Assembly: GCA_945861995.1 (NCBI GenBank)
Contig: CAMAWZ010000027.1
Coordinates: forward strand, 1 to 14,184
DNA from: Pseudorhodobacter antarcticus
Lineage (GTDB): Bacteria > Pseudomonadota > Alphaproteobacteria > Rhodobacterales > Rhodobacteraceae
Length of the DNA: 14,184 nucleotides
Reading direction: 5' to 3'
The translations under genes were made by a program, and so were the position numbers. Positions 1-8,265 of the stretch are shown one piece after another; the first letter of the stretch is position 1, and the number at the start of each line of letters is the position of its first letter. Below the pieces are notes generated by a model that searched no databases, was not told the origin of the DNA, and was given only the letters and a program-made list of their open reading frames with translations.

Positions 1-560
1 CGGATCAGTTGCAGATCAATGGCGCGGCGATCTGATTCCTTTTGCGTCTCGCCCGGCCCGCCAACAAAGCCAAATCCACCGCGCTGGCGTTCTAGGTGCG
101 TCCACGCGCGCACCAGGCGTGTGCGCTGATAGGCCAGCTGCGCCAGTTCCACTTGCAGCACCCCTTCGCGGGTGCGGGCGCGGTCGGCGAATACCTCAAG
201 GATCAGGCCCATTCGGTCTAATATCTTGACCTTCCAAGCCTTTTCCAAATTGCGCTGCTGCACCGGGGTCACTGCGCCGTCAATCAGCACCAACGCCACC
301 TTTTCAGAGGCAAAGACTTCGGCCAATTCGGCCACCTTACCAGAGCCGAACAACGTGGCGGGCACGGGCTTGGGCAGACGCACAATCTGCCCGCCTGCGA
401 CCACAATCTTAGGCAAGGCCGCTGCCAGGCCCAACGCCTCGGCATAGGCGTTATCGACCAAGCGGCGGCGGGGGGCCGACTTCACATCTGGGCACAGCAC
501 ATAGGCGCGCTGCGGCTCGGCAGTGGTGGCAATGCCAATCAGGTTGCCAGTGCTGTCAAT
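1..560 (-). CDS. hflX: GTPase HflX, N-terminal part (cut by left window edge)
   Basis: HflX is a ribosome-binding GTPase of the Obg/HflX group that rescues or splits stalled 70S ribosomes. About 186 codons are visible. They cover the N-terminal HflX domain, with the family stretches LPKPVPATLFGSGKVAEL, VTPVQQRNLEKAWKVKILDR, TREGVLQVELAQLAYQRTRL and GGFGFVGGPGETQKESDRR. The G domain would lie to the left of the window. The gene follows hfq on the same strand, the usual hfq-hflX pairing. The start is a problem. The frame is open back to a TGA at 585-587 inside the end of hfq, yet it contains no ATG, GTG or TTG before the conserved region. Only ATT (558-560) and CTG (540-542) are available. A TTG at 557-559, next to AAAGG, lies one frame off. 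Product identity is secure; the 5' end is not, and 560 is a placeholder. Confidence 0.88.
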   Translation of the reverse strand, partial: MDSTGNLIGIATTAEPQRAYVLCPDVKSAPRRRLVDNAYAEALGLAAALPKIVVAGGQIVRLPKPVPATLFGSGKVAELAEVFASEKVALVLIDGAVTPVQQRNLEKAWKVKILDRMGLILEVFADRARTREGVLQVELAQLAYQRTRLVRAWTHLERQRGGFGFVGGPGETQKESDRRAIDLQLI

Positions 561-571
561 CCTTTGGGAGA

Positions 572-805
572 TTACTCTTCCCCTTCATATAGGTTTACAG
601 GCCCGCCCGGCATAATGGTGGAAATCGCGTGTTTATACACCAATTGCGATTGCCCATCGCGGCGCAGCAGCAGGCAGAAATTGTCAAACCACGTGATCGC
701 GCCTTGCAATTTAACCCCGTTGATCAGAAAAATCGTGACGGGCTGCTTAGATTTGCGTACATGGTTCAGGAAGGCGTCTTGCAGGTTTTGTTTGTCGGCG
801 GCCAT
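572..805 (-). CDS. hfq: RNA chaperone Hfq
   Basis: Hfq forms a hexameric Sm-like ring that pairs small RNAs with mRNAs. In alphaproteobacteria it also affects nitrogen-fixation and nitrogen-control genes. The 77-residue product matches the compact alphaproteobacterial length. It has the Sm1 region (QNLQDAFLNHVRKSKQPVTIFLINGVKLQG in outline, residues about 7-36), the F-D-N-F-C-L-L-L strand, and the Sm2 signature YKHAIST near residues 58-64. The start at 805 (MAADKQ) is chosen over an upstream in-frame ATG that would give 99 residues. The shorter form begins where family members begin, and GGAAA lies about 6 nt before its ATG. The gene stands 199 nt downstream of ntrX, behind a terminator-like hairpin, so it probably has its own promoter. 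hflX follows closely. Confidence 0.96.
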   Translation of the reverse strand: MAADKQNLQDAFLNHVRKSKQPVTIFLINGVKLQGAITWFDNFCLLLRRDGQSQLVYKHAISTIMPGGPVNLYEGEE

Positions 806-975
806 GGCTATTTCCATTGTTATTGTTTTTCGTCGTTGCAACCCTGCCAACGGGTGCGCCCGAACTGGCAAAAATCACATAAGTTTCTGCCGTGATCAAA
901 GCGGCAGCACATTCGTGTGACTATGGCGCGAAAGGCAGGCCGATTCCAGCACAAAATCAGCGGCTTGAGCGGGAA

Positions 976-992
976 AATGCGGGCTGCGCATT
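976..992 (-). terminator. terminator-like hairpin after ntrX
   Basis: On the minus strand, AATGCG and CGCATT form a perfect 6-bp stem around a 5-nt loop, starting 13 nt past the ntrX stop. The stem end and the following bases give a run of four T. The short U-tract and modest stem make this a weak or leaky Rho-independent terminator. It could partly separate hfq-hflX transcription from ntrYX. Confidence 0.45.
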
Positions 993-1004
993 AAAAGACA
1001 CGGT

Positions 1005-2405
1005 TTATTCATCTTCCTCGTCGTCACTGCCTTTGGCGGGCGAAACAACGCCCAGCGATTTCAGCTTGCGGTGCAGGGCAGACCGCTCCATCCCAACAAA
1101 GCCTGCGGTGCGGCTGATATTGCCGCCAAAGCGGTTGATCTGCGCCAGCAGATATTCGCGTTCAAACACTTCGCGCGCCTCGCGCAGGGGCAGTATGGCC
1201 ACAGTCCCGCCCAAAATCATCCGCCCCGATTGGTCTGCCGCCATCTCTTGGCCAGGAAATTCGCGCGCCTCAATCGCGCCTGTACCTTCGCCTAGGATCA
1301 GCACACGCTCGATCACATTGCGCAACTGGCGCACATTGCCCTGCCACAGCATGGTTTGCAGCAGCGCCTCGGCCTCGGGCGTCAACTCGCGCAAAGGCAG
1401 GCCTTGGGCGCGGTTCAATTGGGCGATGAAATGGCGCGTCAGTTCTGGAATATCTTCGCGCCGATCAGACAGCGGCGGCACGGCGATGGGCACCACATTC
1501 AGGCGATCAAACAATTCTTGGCGAAAGCGGCCTGCGGCAATTTCGCTGCGCAAATCGCGCGTGGTCGAGGATATGACCCGCAAATCCACCCGCACCTTAT
1601 CGGTGCCACCCACACGGGTGAATTGCTGATCGGTCAGAACGCGCAGGATTTTCCCCTGTGTTACCAAAGGCATATCGGCTACTTCGTTAAAGTAGATCAC
1701 GCCGCCATGCGCCTCTTCCAAAGCGCCGCGTTCCACACCGCGCCCACCCCCATCACGACCACCAACCTCGCGGCCAAACAGCACTTCTTCCATGCGTTCA
1801 GGTTCAACTGTGGCGCTGGACACAGCCAAAAACGGCGCGCTTGCGCGGTTTGAATTCGCATGAATATAGCGCGCGGCGGTTTCCTTGCCCGCGCCCGACG
1901 GCCCTGTCAGCATCACGCGCGAATTGGTTTTGGTCACCTTGTCCAATTGCGCCTTTAGCCCCTTTACCGCAGCCGAATTGCCCAGCATATCGCTGCTGGT
2001 CACTTCGCGTTTGCGCAAATCGGCATTCTCGCGGCGCAGGCGCGATGTTTCCATCGCCCGCGTCACAACAACCATCAACTGGTCGATATTAAAGGGTTTT
2101 TCGATAAAATCATACGCGCCCTGTTTGATGGCCGCGACCGCAATTTCAATATTGCCATGGCCCGAAATGATCACCACAGGAATATCGGGGTTATCGCGGC
2201 GCACAGATTTTAGAATATCGATCCCATCCATACGGCTGTCTTTCAACCAAATATCCAAGATCAAAAGGCTGGGCGCATCGGTGTTGATCTGCGCCATACA
2301 CTCGTCCGAATTGGCGGCAAGGCGCACGGCGAACCCTTCTTCGCGCAGGATATCGCCCACAAGTTCGCGGATGTCTTTTTCATCATCAACGATCAAAATG
2401 CTCAT
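1005..2405 (-). CDS. ntrX: Nitrogen assimilation response regulator NtrX
   Basis: NtrX is the cytoplasmic DNA-binding partner of the membrane kinase NtrY. It links nitrogen, redox and envelope signals in alphaproteobacteria. The 466-residue product has a receiver domain (about 1-120, acidic pocket D7/D8, phospho-acceptor D51, K104 in KPF). An AAA+ domain follows (about 140-365) with Walker A GPSGAGKE at 168-175, and then a Fis-type helix-turn-helix near residues 425-452 (GGNISRTAGFVGMERSALHR). The GAFTGA loop that contacts sigma-54 is absent. A glycine-rich stretch (GREVGGRDGGGRG, about 211-223) stands in its place. The Walker B position reads IYFNEV, with Asn240 where Asp is expected. Loss of GAFTGA is typical of alphaproteobacterial NtrX; the Asn is less expected. 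The ATG overlaps the ntrY stop as ATGA, so translation is coupled. Confidence 0.95.
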   Translation of the reverse strand: MSILIVDDEKDIRELVGDILREEGFAVRLAANSDECMAQINTDAPSLLILDIWLKDSRMDGIDILKSVRRDNPDIPVVIISGHGNIEIAVAAIKQGAYDFIEKPFNIDQLMVVVTRAMETSRLRRENADLRKREVTSSDMLGNSAAVKGLKAQLDKVTKTNSRVMLTGPSGAGKETAARYIHANSNRASAPFLAVSSATVEPERMEEVLFGREVGGRDGGGRGVERGALEEAHGGVIYFNEVADMPLVTQGKILRVLTDQQFTRVGGTDKVRVDLRVISSTTRDLRSEIAAGRFRQELFDRLNVVPIAVPPLSDRREDIPELTRHFIAQLNRAQGLPLRELTPEAEALLQTMLWQGNVRQLRNVIERVLILGEGTGAIEAREFPGQEMAADQSGRMILGGTVAILPLREAREVFEREYLLAQINRFGGNISRTAGFVGMERSALHRKLKSLGVVSPAKGSDDEEDE

Positions 2406-4645
2406 GGTTGGTCGTGCTCCTTGGTCTGTAATGTGGCGGCGTAGGGCAGCGTGATGGTGGCCAGCGCCCCTGTATGAGCAGCCCCGGCAAAGGGCACAGC
2501 ATCGGTCAAAGCCAAAGTGCCGCCATGTTCTTCGATGATTTTCTTCACAATCGGCAGGCCCAGACCCGTGCCTTTTGCGCGCGTTGTCATATAGGGCTCG
2601 AACAGGCGCGAGCGGTCTTCAGGCAGGCCTGCGCCATTATCTGCAATGGTAATTTGCACGCGGCCGCGGCCCTGCGTCAGGGCGACATGGATTTCGCCCT
2701 TATGGTCTGGCGCGGTCTTTTCTTTGTATTCATCAATCGCTTCGCCAGAGTTCTTCAACAGATTTGTCAGCGCTTGGCCAATCATCGTGCCGTCAATTTC
2801 CAGCAAAAGGGGCGCAGGCGGAATGGCTTTCACAAAGCGCACCGAGGGTTGGCCGTTCTCTTGCAAAAGCACCGCCGCCCGCAACAGCGCGCCAATATCT
2901 TGTGCGCGCCGATCGGGTTCGGGCATACGGGCAAAGCGCGAAAACTCATCCACAATGCGGCGCAGATCATTGGTTTGGCGCACAATCACTTCGGTCAATT
3001 GGGTTAGATCGGCGGTATCTTGCACTTGGGGCAGGAACTTGCGTTTGATCCGTTCTGCCGAAAGCTGAATTGGGGTCAGCGGGTTTTTAATCTCGTGCGC
3101 GATGCGCCGCGCCACATCGCCCCATGCGGCCATACGCTGGGCCGACACCAGTTCGGTCACATCATCAAAGGCCACCACAAACCCCTCTAGCCCGCCTGTG
3201 GCCCCGCGCCGTTTGCTCATGCGCACCAAAAGGCTTTCTAATTTGCCGCGCCGCGTCAGGCGCACCTCTTCTTGCAGGGCGCTGCCGCCGCCATCGACCA
3301 GCCTGTCCAGCAGGGGGCCAAATTCTGGCACGGCAAGGGCAAGGTTTTGGCCGTGCTGATCGCCCGGCAAATCCAACAGGAACAACGCGGCAGGGTTGGC
3401 GAAATCAATCGCCCCCGCATCGTTTAGCCCAATCACCCCTGCGGTGACCGAGGACAGAACCGAATCAAACAGTCTGCGGCGTTCTTCGGTGATCGCATTT
3501 GTGGCGCGCAAATCATCGCGCTGCGCCTTTAACTGCCGCGTCATTTGGTTAAAAACGCGGCCAAAGGTGGCAATTTCATCATCTCCCTGCTCTTCGGTGA
3601 CTTGCACCTCCAAATCGCCACGGCCCACGCGTTCAGCCGCCAGCGCCAACCGCCCCACAGGGCGCGACAGGCGTTCGGCAAACCACATCCCCATCCAGAC
3701 CGCCGCAAGCACCAGAAGAATTGCAAAGCCGATATAGATCAGGCCGAAATTGAACAAAACGCGGCCACGATCTTCTTCCAATTGCTGATACAGGCGCACA
3801 TTTTCTTGCGCTTCGTCCAAAAGCTGCAATATGCGCCCATCGACAATGCGGGTGATGTACAAATAGCGGTCGGCAAATTCGGTCAGGCGGATCAGCGCGC
3901 GCATTTCGTTTTGCGGCCAATCTTGCACAATCACGATCTCGCCCGCATTGGCCGCGCTGAAATCACTGGGGCTAAGCTGTTCATATCCGAACAAATAACT
4001 GCGCGGCCCGCGTGCGCGAATCGTGCCTGCGCCATCGATGAAATAGACTTCAGAAAGGCCGCGCTGCACTTGCGGCAACAGTTGGCCCAAGGCATCGCGC
4101 ACTTGGGTATCGGCCTGTAAACGCTTATCGCGGCGCGCGCCGTTCAGGCTGGCGGCAAAGGCGCTGGCATCTTGGCGCAACGCGCTGGTTTGGTCGGCGT
4201 CATAGGCGGTGGCCGCGGCCAGCGACGATCCCACCACATCGCGCACCCGCTGCGAAAACCACCCCTCTAGCCCGATGTTCAGCGTCAGCACGGCAAAAAC
4301 TGCAACCAAAACCGTGGGCACAAGGGCCACCAGCCCAAATACCCCCGTCAGGCGCAAATGCAGTTTCGATCCTGCCGAATTGCGCCGCCGCGCCGCCACC
4401 GTTTGCGCCACGCGCGCGGCCACTGTGGCGGCCACAATCAAGACATAGATCATATCGGCCAGCAGCACCAAGCGCAGCGCATCCGACCCCGCCGACAGCG
4501 CGAACGGCCCCAGCGCCAAAAAGGTTAATCCCGCGAGCAGCGGCCCAAGCAAAATCAGCGCCACCGCCGCAGAGCTGCGCAGTTGCCTGCTGCGACGCCA
4601 GCGCGACAGCCTTATTCCTATCGTGCTTCGAAAAGCGCCGTTCAC
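2402..4645 (-). CDS. ntrY: Membrane sensor histidine kinase NtrY
   Basis: NtrY autophosphorylates and passes phosphate to NtrX. The 747-residue product has three hydrophobic helices near the N-terminus (about 25-50, 57-80 and 97-121) and a periplasmic sensing region (about 122-298). A fourth helix (299-321) follows, then HAMP (about 320-372) and PAS (about 385-500). The HisKA domain has H517 in RRIAHEIKNPLTPIQ. The ATPase domain shows N-box N628/N632, G1 ADNGAGLP (668-675) and G2 KGTGLGL (691-697). The start is GTG at 4643-4645: a TAG sits in frame two codons upstream, so no longer form is possible, and GGGGTAGGG precedes it as a purine-rich binding site. The gene lies 70 nt after ntrC with a hairpin between them, and overlaps ntrX by 4 nt. 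Confidence 0.95.
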   Translation of the reverse strand: MNGAFRSTIGIRLSRWRRSRQLRSSAAVALILLGPLLAGLTFLALGPFALSAGSDALRLVLLADMIYVLIVAATVAARVAQTVAARRRNSAGSKLHLRLTGVFGLVALVPTVLVAVFAVLTLNIGLEGWFSQRVRDVVGSSLAAATAYDADQTSALRQDASAFAASLNGARRDKRLQADTQVRDALGQLLPQVQRGLSEVYFIDGAGTIRARGPRSYLFGYEQLSPSDFSAANAGEIVIVQDWPQNEMRALIRLTEFADRYLYITRIVDGRILQLLDEAQENVRLYQQLEEDRGRVLFNFGLIYIGFAILLVLAAVWMGMWFAERLSRPVGRLALAAERVGRGDLEVQVTEEQGDDEIATFGRVFNQMTRQLKAQRDDLRATNAITEERRRLFDSVLSSVTAGVIGLNDAGAIDFANPAALFLLDLPGDQHGQNLALAVPEFGPLLDRLVDGGGSALQEEVRLTRRGKLESLLVRMSKRRGATGGLEGFVVAFDDVTELVSAQRMAAWGDVARRIAHEIKNPLTPIQLSAERIKRKFLPQVQDTADLTQLTEVIVRQTNDLRRIVDEFSRFARMPEPDRRAQDIGALLRAAVLLQENGQPSVRFVKAIPPAPLLLEIDGTMIGQALTNLLKNSGEAIDEYKEKTAPDHKGEIHVALTQGRGRVQITIADNGAGLPEDRSRLFEPYMTTRAKGTGLGLPIVKKIIEEHGGTLALTDAVPFAGAAHTGALATITLPYAATLQTKEHDQP

Positions 4646-4694
4646 GCCCTACCCCAATATTCCCCAAATGGCGGTTCTGGGCAGAGTCACCCAT

Positions 4695-4713
4695 GCGCCA
4701 CGTCCTGTGGCGC
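4695..4713 (-). other. Perfect hairpin in the ntrC-ntrY gap
   Basis: GCGCCAC and GTGGCGC form a perfect 7-bp stem with a 5-nt loop, beginning 2 nt past the ntrC stop in the direction of transcription. On the minus strand no T-run follows, so it does not look like an intrinsic terminator for ntrC. TTTT follows only on the plus strand. It may act as a 3' stabiliser, a processing site or a partial attenuator between ntrBC and ntrYX. Confidence 0.5.
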
Positions 4714-4715
4714 TT

Positions 4716-6086
4716 TTACATCAGCTTGCGGCGCCTTGTCACGGAAATATCCAGTTCGGTGATCTTTTTACGCAAGGTATTGCGGTTGATTCCCAAAAGA
4801 TCGGCACATTTTGCTTGGTTGCCCGCCGTGGCATCCAGTGCGATTTCAATCAAAGGCACCTCGATTTCGCGCAAAATGCGGTCGTAAACCCCGTTTGGTG
4901 GCAGCTGACCATTGTGCAAATCAAAATATCGCTTGAGGTGGCGCGCCACAGAAGCCGACAGTTTTTCCCCTTCAATCACGCCGCCGCTGCGCGGGCTGGG
5001 CAAGGCCTGCGCGCCACCCATGGCATTATCCAATTCAGATTTGGTTATTTCAGGCTCGGACGCGGTCACTTGCAGGCGTTTAAGCACATTTTCCAATTGC
5101 CGCACATTACCAGGCCACGGATGGGCGCGCACCACCTCCATCGCAGCAGGGGCAAGATGGCGGGCGGTGCCTGTGTCACGCTCGCTCTTGGCCAGAAAAT
5201 GCTGCGCCAATAGGGGAATATCCTCGACCCGTTCGCGCAGAGGGGGGACAGAAATGAGCACGCCGCCAAGGCGATAATACAAGTCCTTACGAAAAGCCCC
5301 GCTTTCCATTTTGGCCTGTAAATCGGTCTGGCTTGTGGCCATAATGCGGGCGTTCGGGTCGGCCATCACGTCCAGCATCCGCACCAAACGGGCTTGCGCA
5401 TCATCGTCAAAATCGCCCACCTCGTCCAGCAGCAAGCTGCCGCCCTTGGCGCGCGCCAGCAGGGCAGAAATACCGTCCAGCCCCGCCAAATCGGCAGCAC
5501 CTGCTACTACAAAGGGCTGATTGCGCCGATCCGAAAAATCATGAATTGCCTTTGCGATCAGGGACTTACCCGTGCCCGTTTCGCCCGAGATTAGCACCGA
5601 CAAATCGGCATTCATCACGCGCGCGACCAGCCGATACAGCGCCTGCATCGCGGGCGTGCGCCCCACCAGCGGCAGATCATCGCCCGCCTCGCGCGCAGGG
5701 GCTGCCACTTTTGGGGCAAAACGCTTCATCTCCAGCGCGCGGGCCGACCGTTTCATCAAATCGGGCAGATCAAAGGGTTTGGGCAGGTAATCGAACGCCT
5801 CGGCCTCGGCGGCCTGAATGGCCGTCATAATGGTGTTTTGCGCCGAAATGACAATCACAGGCAGGCCGGGGCGCAGTTTGGAAATACTGGGCAAGGCGTG
5901 CAGGCCGTTGCCATCGGGCATGATCACATCAGAAATCACCAAATCGCCTTTGCCTTCCTCGACCCAGCGCATAAGCGTCATCAGGGACGATGTCGCGTGC
6001 ACCTTGCACCCCGCGCGGGTCAGGGCTTGCGTCAGCACCGTGCGGATGGTGCGGTCATCGTCAGCGACAAGAACGGTTCCGTCCAT
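4716..6086 (-). CDS. ntrC: Nitrogen regulation response regulator NtrC (GAFTGA-less type)
   Basis: NtrC is phosphorylated by NtrB under nitrogen limitation and activates nitrogen-scavenging genes. The 456-residue product has a receiver (1-120; D10/D11, phospho-acceptor D53, K103), an AAA+ domain (about 138-355; Walker A GETGTGKS 168-175, Walker B LLLDE 218-222, PWPGNVRQLENV 323-334) and a C-terminal Fis-type helix-turn-helix (about 421-443, GNQAKCADLLGINRNTLRKK). Only about a dozen residues lie between AGAADL and ARAKGGS, so the GAFTGA loop is deleted. The same deletion is known from Rhodobacter capsulatus NtrC, which works with the housekeeping sigma-70 polymerase instead of sigma-54. The ATG follows the ntrB stop directly (TAAATG), and a strong AGGAGG lies 8-9 nt upstream inside the end of ntrB. 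Confidence 0.96.
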   Translation of the reverse strand: MDGTVLVADDDRTIRTVLTQALTRAGCKVHATSSLMTLMRWVEEGKGDLVISDVIMPDGNGLHALPSISKLRPGLPVIVISAQNTIMTAIQAAEAEAFDYLPKPFDLPDLMKRSARALEMKRFAPKVAAPAREAGDDLPLVGRTPAMQALYRLVARVMNADLSVLISGETGTGKSLIAKAIHDFSDRRNQPFVVAGAADLAGLDGISALLARAKGGSLLLDEVGDFDDDAQARLVRMLDVMADPNARIMATSQTDLQAKMESGAFRKDLYYRLGGVLISVPPLRERVEDIPLLAQHFLAKSERDTGTARHLAPAAMEVVRAHPWPGNVRQLENVLKRLQVTASEPEITKSELDNAMGGAQALPSPRSGGVIEGEKLSASVARHLKRYFDLHNGQLPPNGVYDRILREIEVPLIEIALDATAGNQAKCADLLGINRNTLRKKITELDISVTRRRKLM

Positions 6087-7169
6087 TTATTTGGCCTCCT
6101 GTAAAGTTGCGGGCGCAAACGGCATTGAAATGCGAAACACAGTGCGCCCGGGGTGGCTGTCGACCGAAATCCAACCCTCGTGATCGGTGATAATTTTTGA
6201 CACCAGCGCAAGGCCAAGGCCCGTGCCATTTTCGCGGCCCGAAACAAACGGCTCAAATATATCGGCGGCAATATCGGGCGGAATGCCGGGGCCGTCATCG
6301 ATGATTTCAATTTGCAAGGGCAAGGCGGCTTGGCTGCCATCCCGGCGCTTGCGGCGCAAGGAATGATCGTAAAACGTATGCAGGCGGATGTTGCCGCCCT
6401 TTGGCCCAGCAGCCTCGGCTGCGTTCTTAAGCAGGTTCAAAAACACCTGCATCAACTGATCGGCATCGGCAAAGGTCGCGGGCAAAGACGGATCGTAGTC
6501 TTCGATAATCTTCATTTTCGCGCCAAAGCCGACAAGGGCGGAACGGCGCGCGCGGTCTAGCGCATCGTGCAGGTTCACCGCGCGCAAAACGGGGCGCGAG
6601 ATATTGCCAAACTGTTCAACCTGTTCCAGCAATTTCACAATGCGCCGCGTTTCTTCCACGATCAAATCGGTCATTTCCAGATCTTCGGGCGCAAGGTTCA
6701 TGGCCAGCAGTTGCGCCGCCCCCGAAATGCCTGCAAGGGGGTTTTTAATTTCATGCGCCAGCATTTCCGCCATGCCAATGGCAGATTTTGCTGCCGAGGT
6801 GACCCGCATCGCATGGCCCAAACGATCGGAAATATCGCGCGGGGCCATCATCATCAGAACCGCGCCGTCAATATCTTGCATTGGGGCCAGATGCAGCGCG
6901 CAGGTTTGGGGCGCGCGCTCGCCCGTGGTGACTTCGGCATCGGCGATGACCAGGGGCGATTGATGCAGGCGCACCCGCGCCAGCGCATCTTCCATCGGCG
7001 CATCAATAGACAGCCTGTCCAGCAAGGGCTGGCCAACCAGCGCGCGCTGCGACAGGTTCAGGAAAATCTCGGCGCTGGGAGAGACGTCGGATATGCGCCC
7101 GCCCTCGTCGATGATCAGGGCGGGCAGGGGCAAGGCGGCCCATAGGCCAGAGGCGGTGGTTGGGGTCAT
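6087..7169 (-). CDS. ntrB: Nitrogen regulation sensor kinase/phosphatase NtrB
   Basis: NtrB is a soluble histidine kinase that reads nitrogen status through PII proteins and controls the phosphorylation of NtrC. The 360-residue product has no membrane helix. It has an N-terminal PAS domain (about 8-120), a HisKA domain with H139 in EMLAHEIKNPLAGISG, and a GHKL ATPase domain. The ATPase domain shows N-box N245/N249 (FLNLLKNAAEA), G1 IDDGPGIP (290-297) and G2 NGTGLGLALV (314-323). Length and layout match GlnL/NtrB. The ATG overlaps the dusB stop as ATGA (7166-7169), and the stop abuts the ntrC start. The three genes therefore form the dusB(nifR3)-ntrB-ntrC operon known from Rhodobacter. Confidence 0.96.
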   Translation of the reverse strand: MTPTTASGLWAALPLPALIIDEGGRISDVSPSAEIFLNLSQRALVGQPLLDRLSIDAPMEDALARVRLHQSPLVIADAEVTTGERAPQTCALHLAPMQDIDGAVLMMMAPRDISDRLGHAMRVTSAAKSAIGMAEMLAHEIKNPLAGISGAAQLLAMNLAPEDLEMTDLIVEETRRIVKLLEQVEQFGNISRPVLRAVNLHDALDRARRSALVGFGAKMKIIEDYDPSLPATFADADQLMQVFLNLLKNAAEAAGPKGGNIRLHTFYDHSLRRKRRDGSQAALPLQIEIIDDGPGIPPDIAADIFEPFVSGRENGTGLGLALVSKIITDHEGWISVDSHPGRTVFRISMPFAPATLQEAK

Positions 7170-8194
7170 GCCGCGACCTCTGACTTTTGGGGTTCTTCGC
7201 CCAAGGGTTCTTCACAAAACGCAATGCGCAGCAATTCCAGCACGGCTGTGGGCTGCGTTGCCGTCAAAATCGCGTCGCGCGCATCGGGGCGGCCCGCCTC
7301 GTCTAAATACCAGCCCAAATGCTTGCGCGCCACGCGCAGGCCCAAATCTGCGCCATAATGGGCAAGCATGGCCTGATAATGGGCAGAGATAAGGTGATAC
7401 AGATCAATACCTTGCGGGATTTTCGGGGGCACTGTGCCCGCCAGATCAGCCGCGATTTGCGCCAAACGCCATGGCGCACCTTGCGCCCCGCGCCCCACCA
7501 TAACCCCATCGGCGCCCGATAGGGCAAGGGCATCTGCCGCGCTTGTGCCACAGGTAATATCGCCGTTGGCAATCACGGGGATAGTTACCGCCGCCTTAAC
7601 TGGCGCAATGGCCGCCCAATTCGCTGCACCTTTGTAAAACTGCTGGCGCGTGCGCCCGTGGATGGTGACCATCGACACCCCAGCGCCTGCCGCCCGCGCG
7701 GCAATATCTGGGGCATTATGGCTGGTATCATCCCACCCCAGCCGCATTTTCAGCGTAACAGGCACGCGCACCGCCGCCGTCACCGCCGCAATAATCGCCA
7801 GTGCCAAATCAGGCTCGCGCATCAGGGCAGAGCCGCAGGCCCCGTTGCCGCCCGTTTGCGTCACGCGCTTGGCGGGGCAACCCATATTGATATCAATGAT
7901 TTGCGCGCCATTCGCTTCGACAAAACGGGCCGCTTCCCCCATCCAATAGGGATCGCGGCCGACCAGTTGCACAGATGTAGCGTGGTCTTGCAGCCCCAGT
8001 TCCGCGCGCGAGCGGGCCAGCGCGCCGCCCTGCATCACCTCTTGGCTGGCGACCATTTCCGATACGACCAACCCCGCGCCAAAACCCGCCACCACCCGCC
8101 GAAACGGCAAGTCGGTGATTCCCGCCATCGGTGCCAGCAGCACGGGCGAGGTCAGGGCAATATCAGCGATTTTGGGTGCAGGACGGGGCATCAT
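7166..8194 (-). CDS. dusB: tRNA-dihydrouridine synthase DusB (NifR3)
   Basis: DusB is an FMN enzyme that reduces a D-loop uridine of tRNA to dihydrouridine using NADPH. Counting from the ATG at 8194, the 342-residue product shows LAPMAGITDLPFRR near the N-terminus and the substrate-proton-donating cysteine C106 in INMGCPAKRVTQTGGNGACG. It also has the KMRLGWDD and TIHGRTRQQFYKG strands and the FMN phosphate-binding NGDI and GVMVGRGAQG loops. An in-frame upstream ATG (8242) would add 16 residues (MRISLRAGHKGRKTLG), but homologues normally begin close to IADIALTSPV. The ATG at 8191 is equally possible as the start, since neither has a strong binding site. The gene is known as nifR3 because it heads the ntrBC operon in Rhodobacter, as it does here. 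Confidence 0.94.
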   Translation of the reverse strand: MMPRPAPKIADIALTSPVLLAPMAGITDLPFRRVVAGFGAGLVVSEMVASQEVMQGGALARSRAELGLQDHATSVQLVGRDPYWMGEAARFVEANGAQIIDINMGCPAKRVTQTGGNGACGSALMREPDLALAIIAAVTAAVRVPVTLKMRLGWDDTSHNAPDIAARAAGAGVSMVTIHGRTRQQFYKGAANWAAIAPVKAAVTIPVIANGDITCGTSAADALALSGADGVMVGRGAQGAPWRLAQIAADLAGTVPPKIPQGIDLYHLISAHYQAMLAHYGADLGLRVARKHLGWYLDEAGRPDARDAILTATQPTAVLELLRIAFCEEPLGEEPQKSEVAA

Positions 8195-8265
8195 ACCAAG
8201 GGTTTTGCGCCCCTTATGCCCCGCGCGCAAGGAAATGCGCATAATTTTTCGCCCGAATAATTTGT

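Noticed and set aside
806..868. N-terminal extension of Hfq to 99 residues
   Set aside because: The extra residues (MPVRAHPLAGLQ...) are not Hfq-like, and the internal ATG at 805 has a GGAAA binding site and the usual alphaproteobacterial start.
892..1629. Plus-strand 245-codon ORF opposite ntrX
   Set aside because: Its sequence is Ser/Arg-rich without recognisable domains and mirrors the ntrX codons. NtrX on the other strand is fully supported by motifs.
4200..4694. Minus-strand 164-codon ORF overlapping the 5' end of ntrY
   Set aside because: It is out of frame with NtrY, whose membrane helices and GTG start explain this DNA. The alternative product is Gly/Ala-rich and has no motif.
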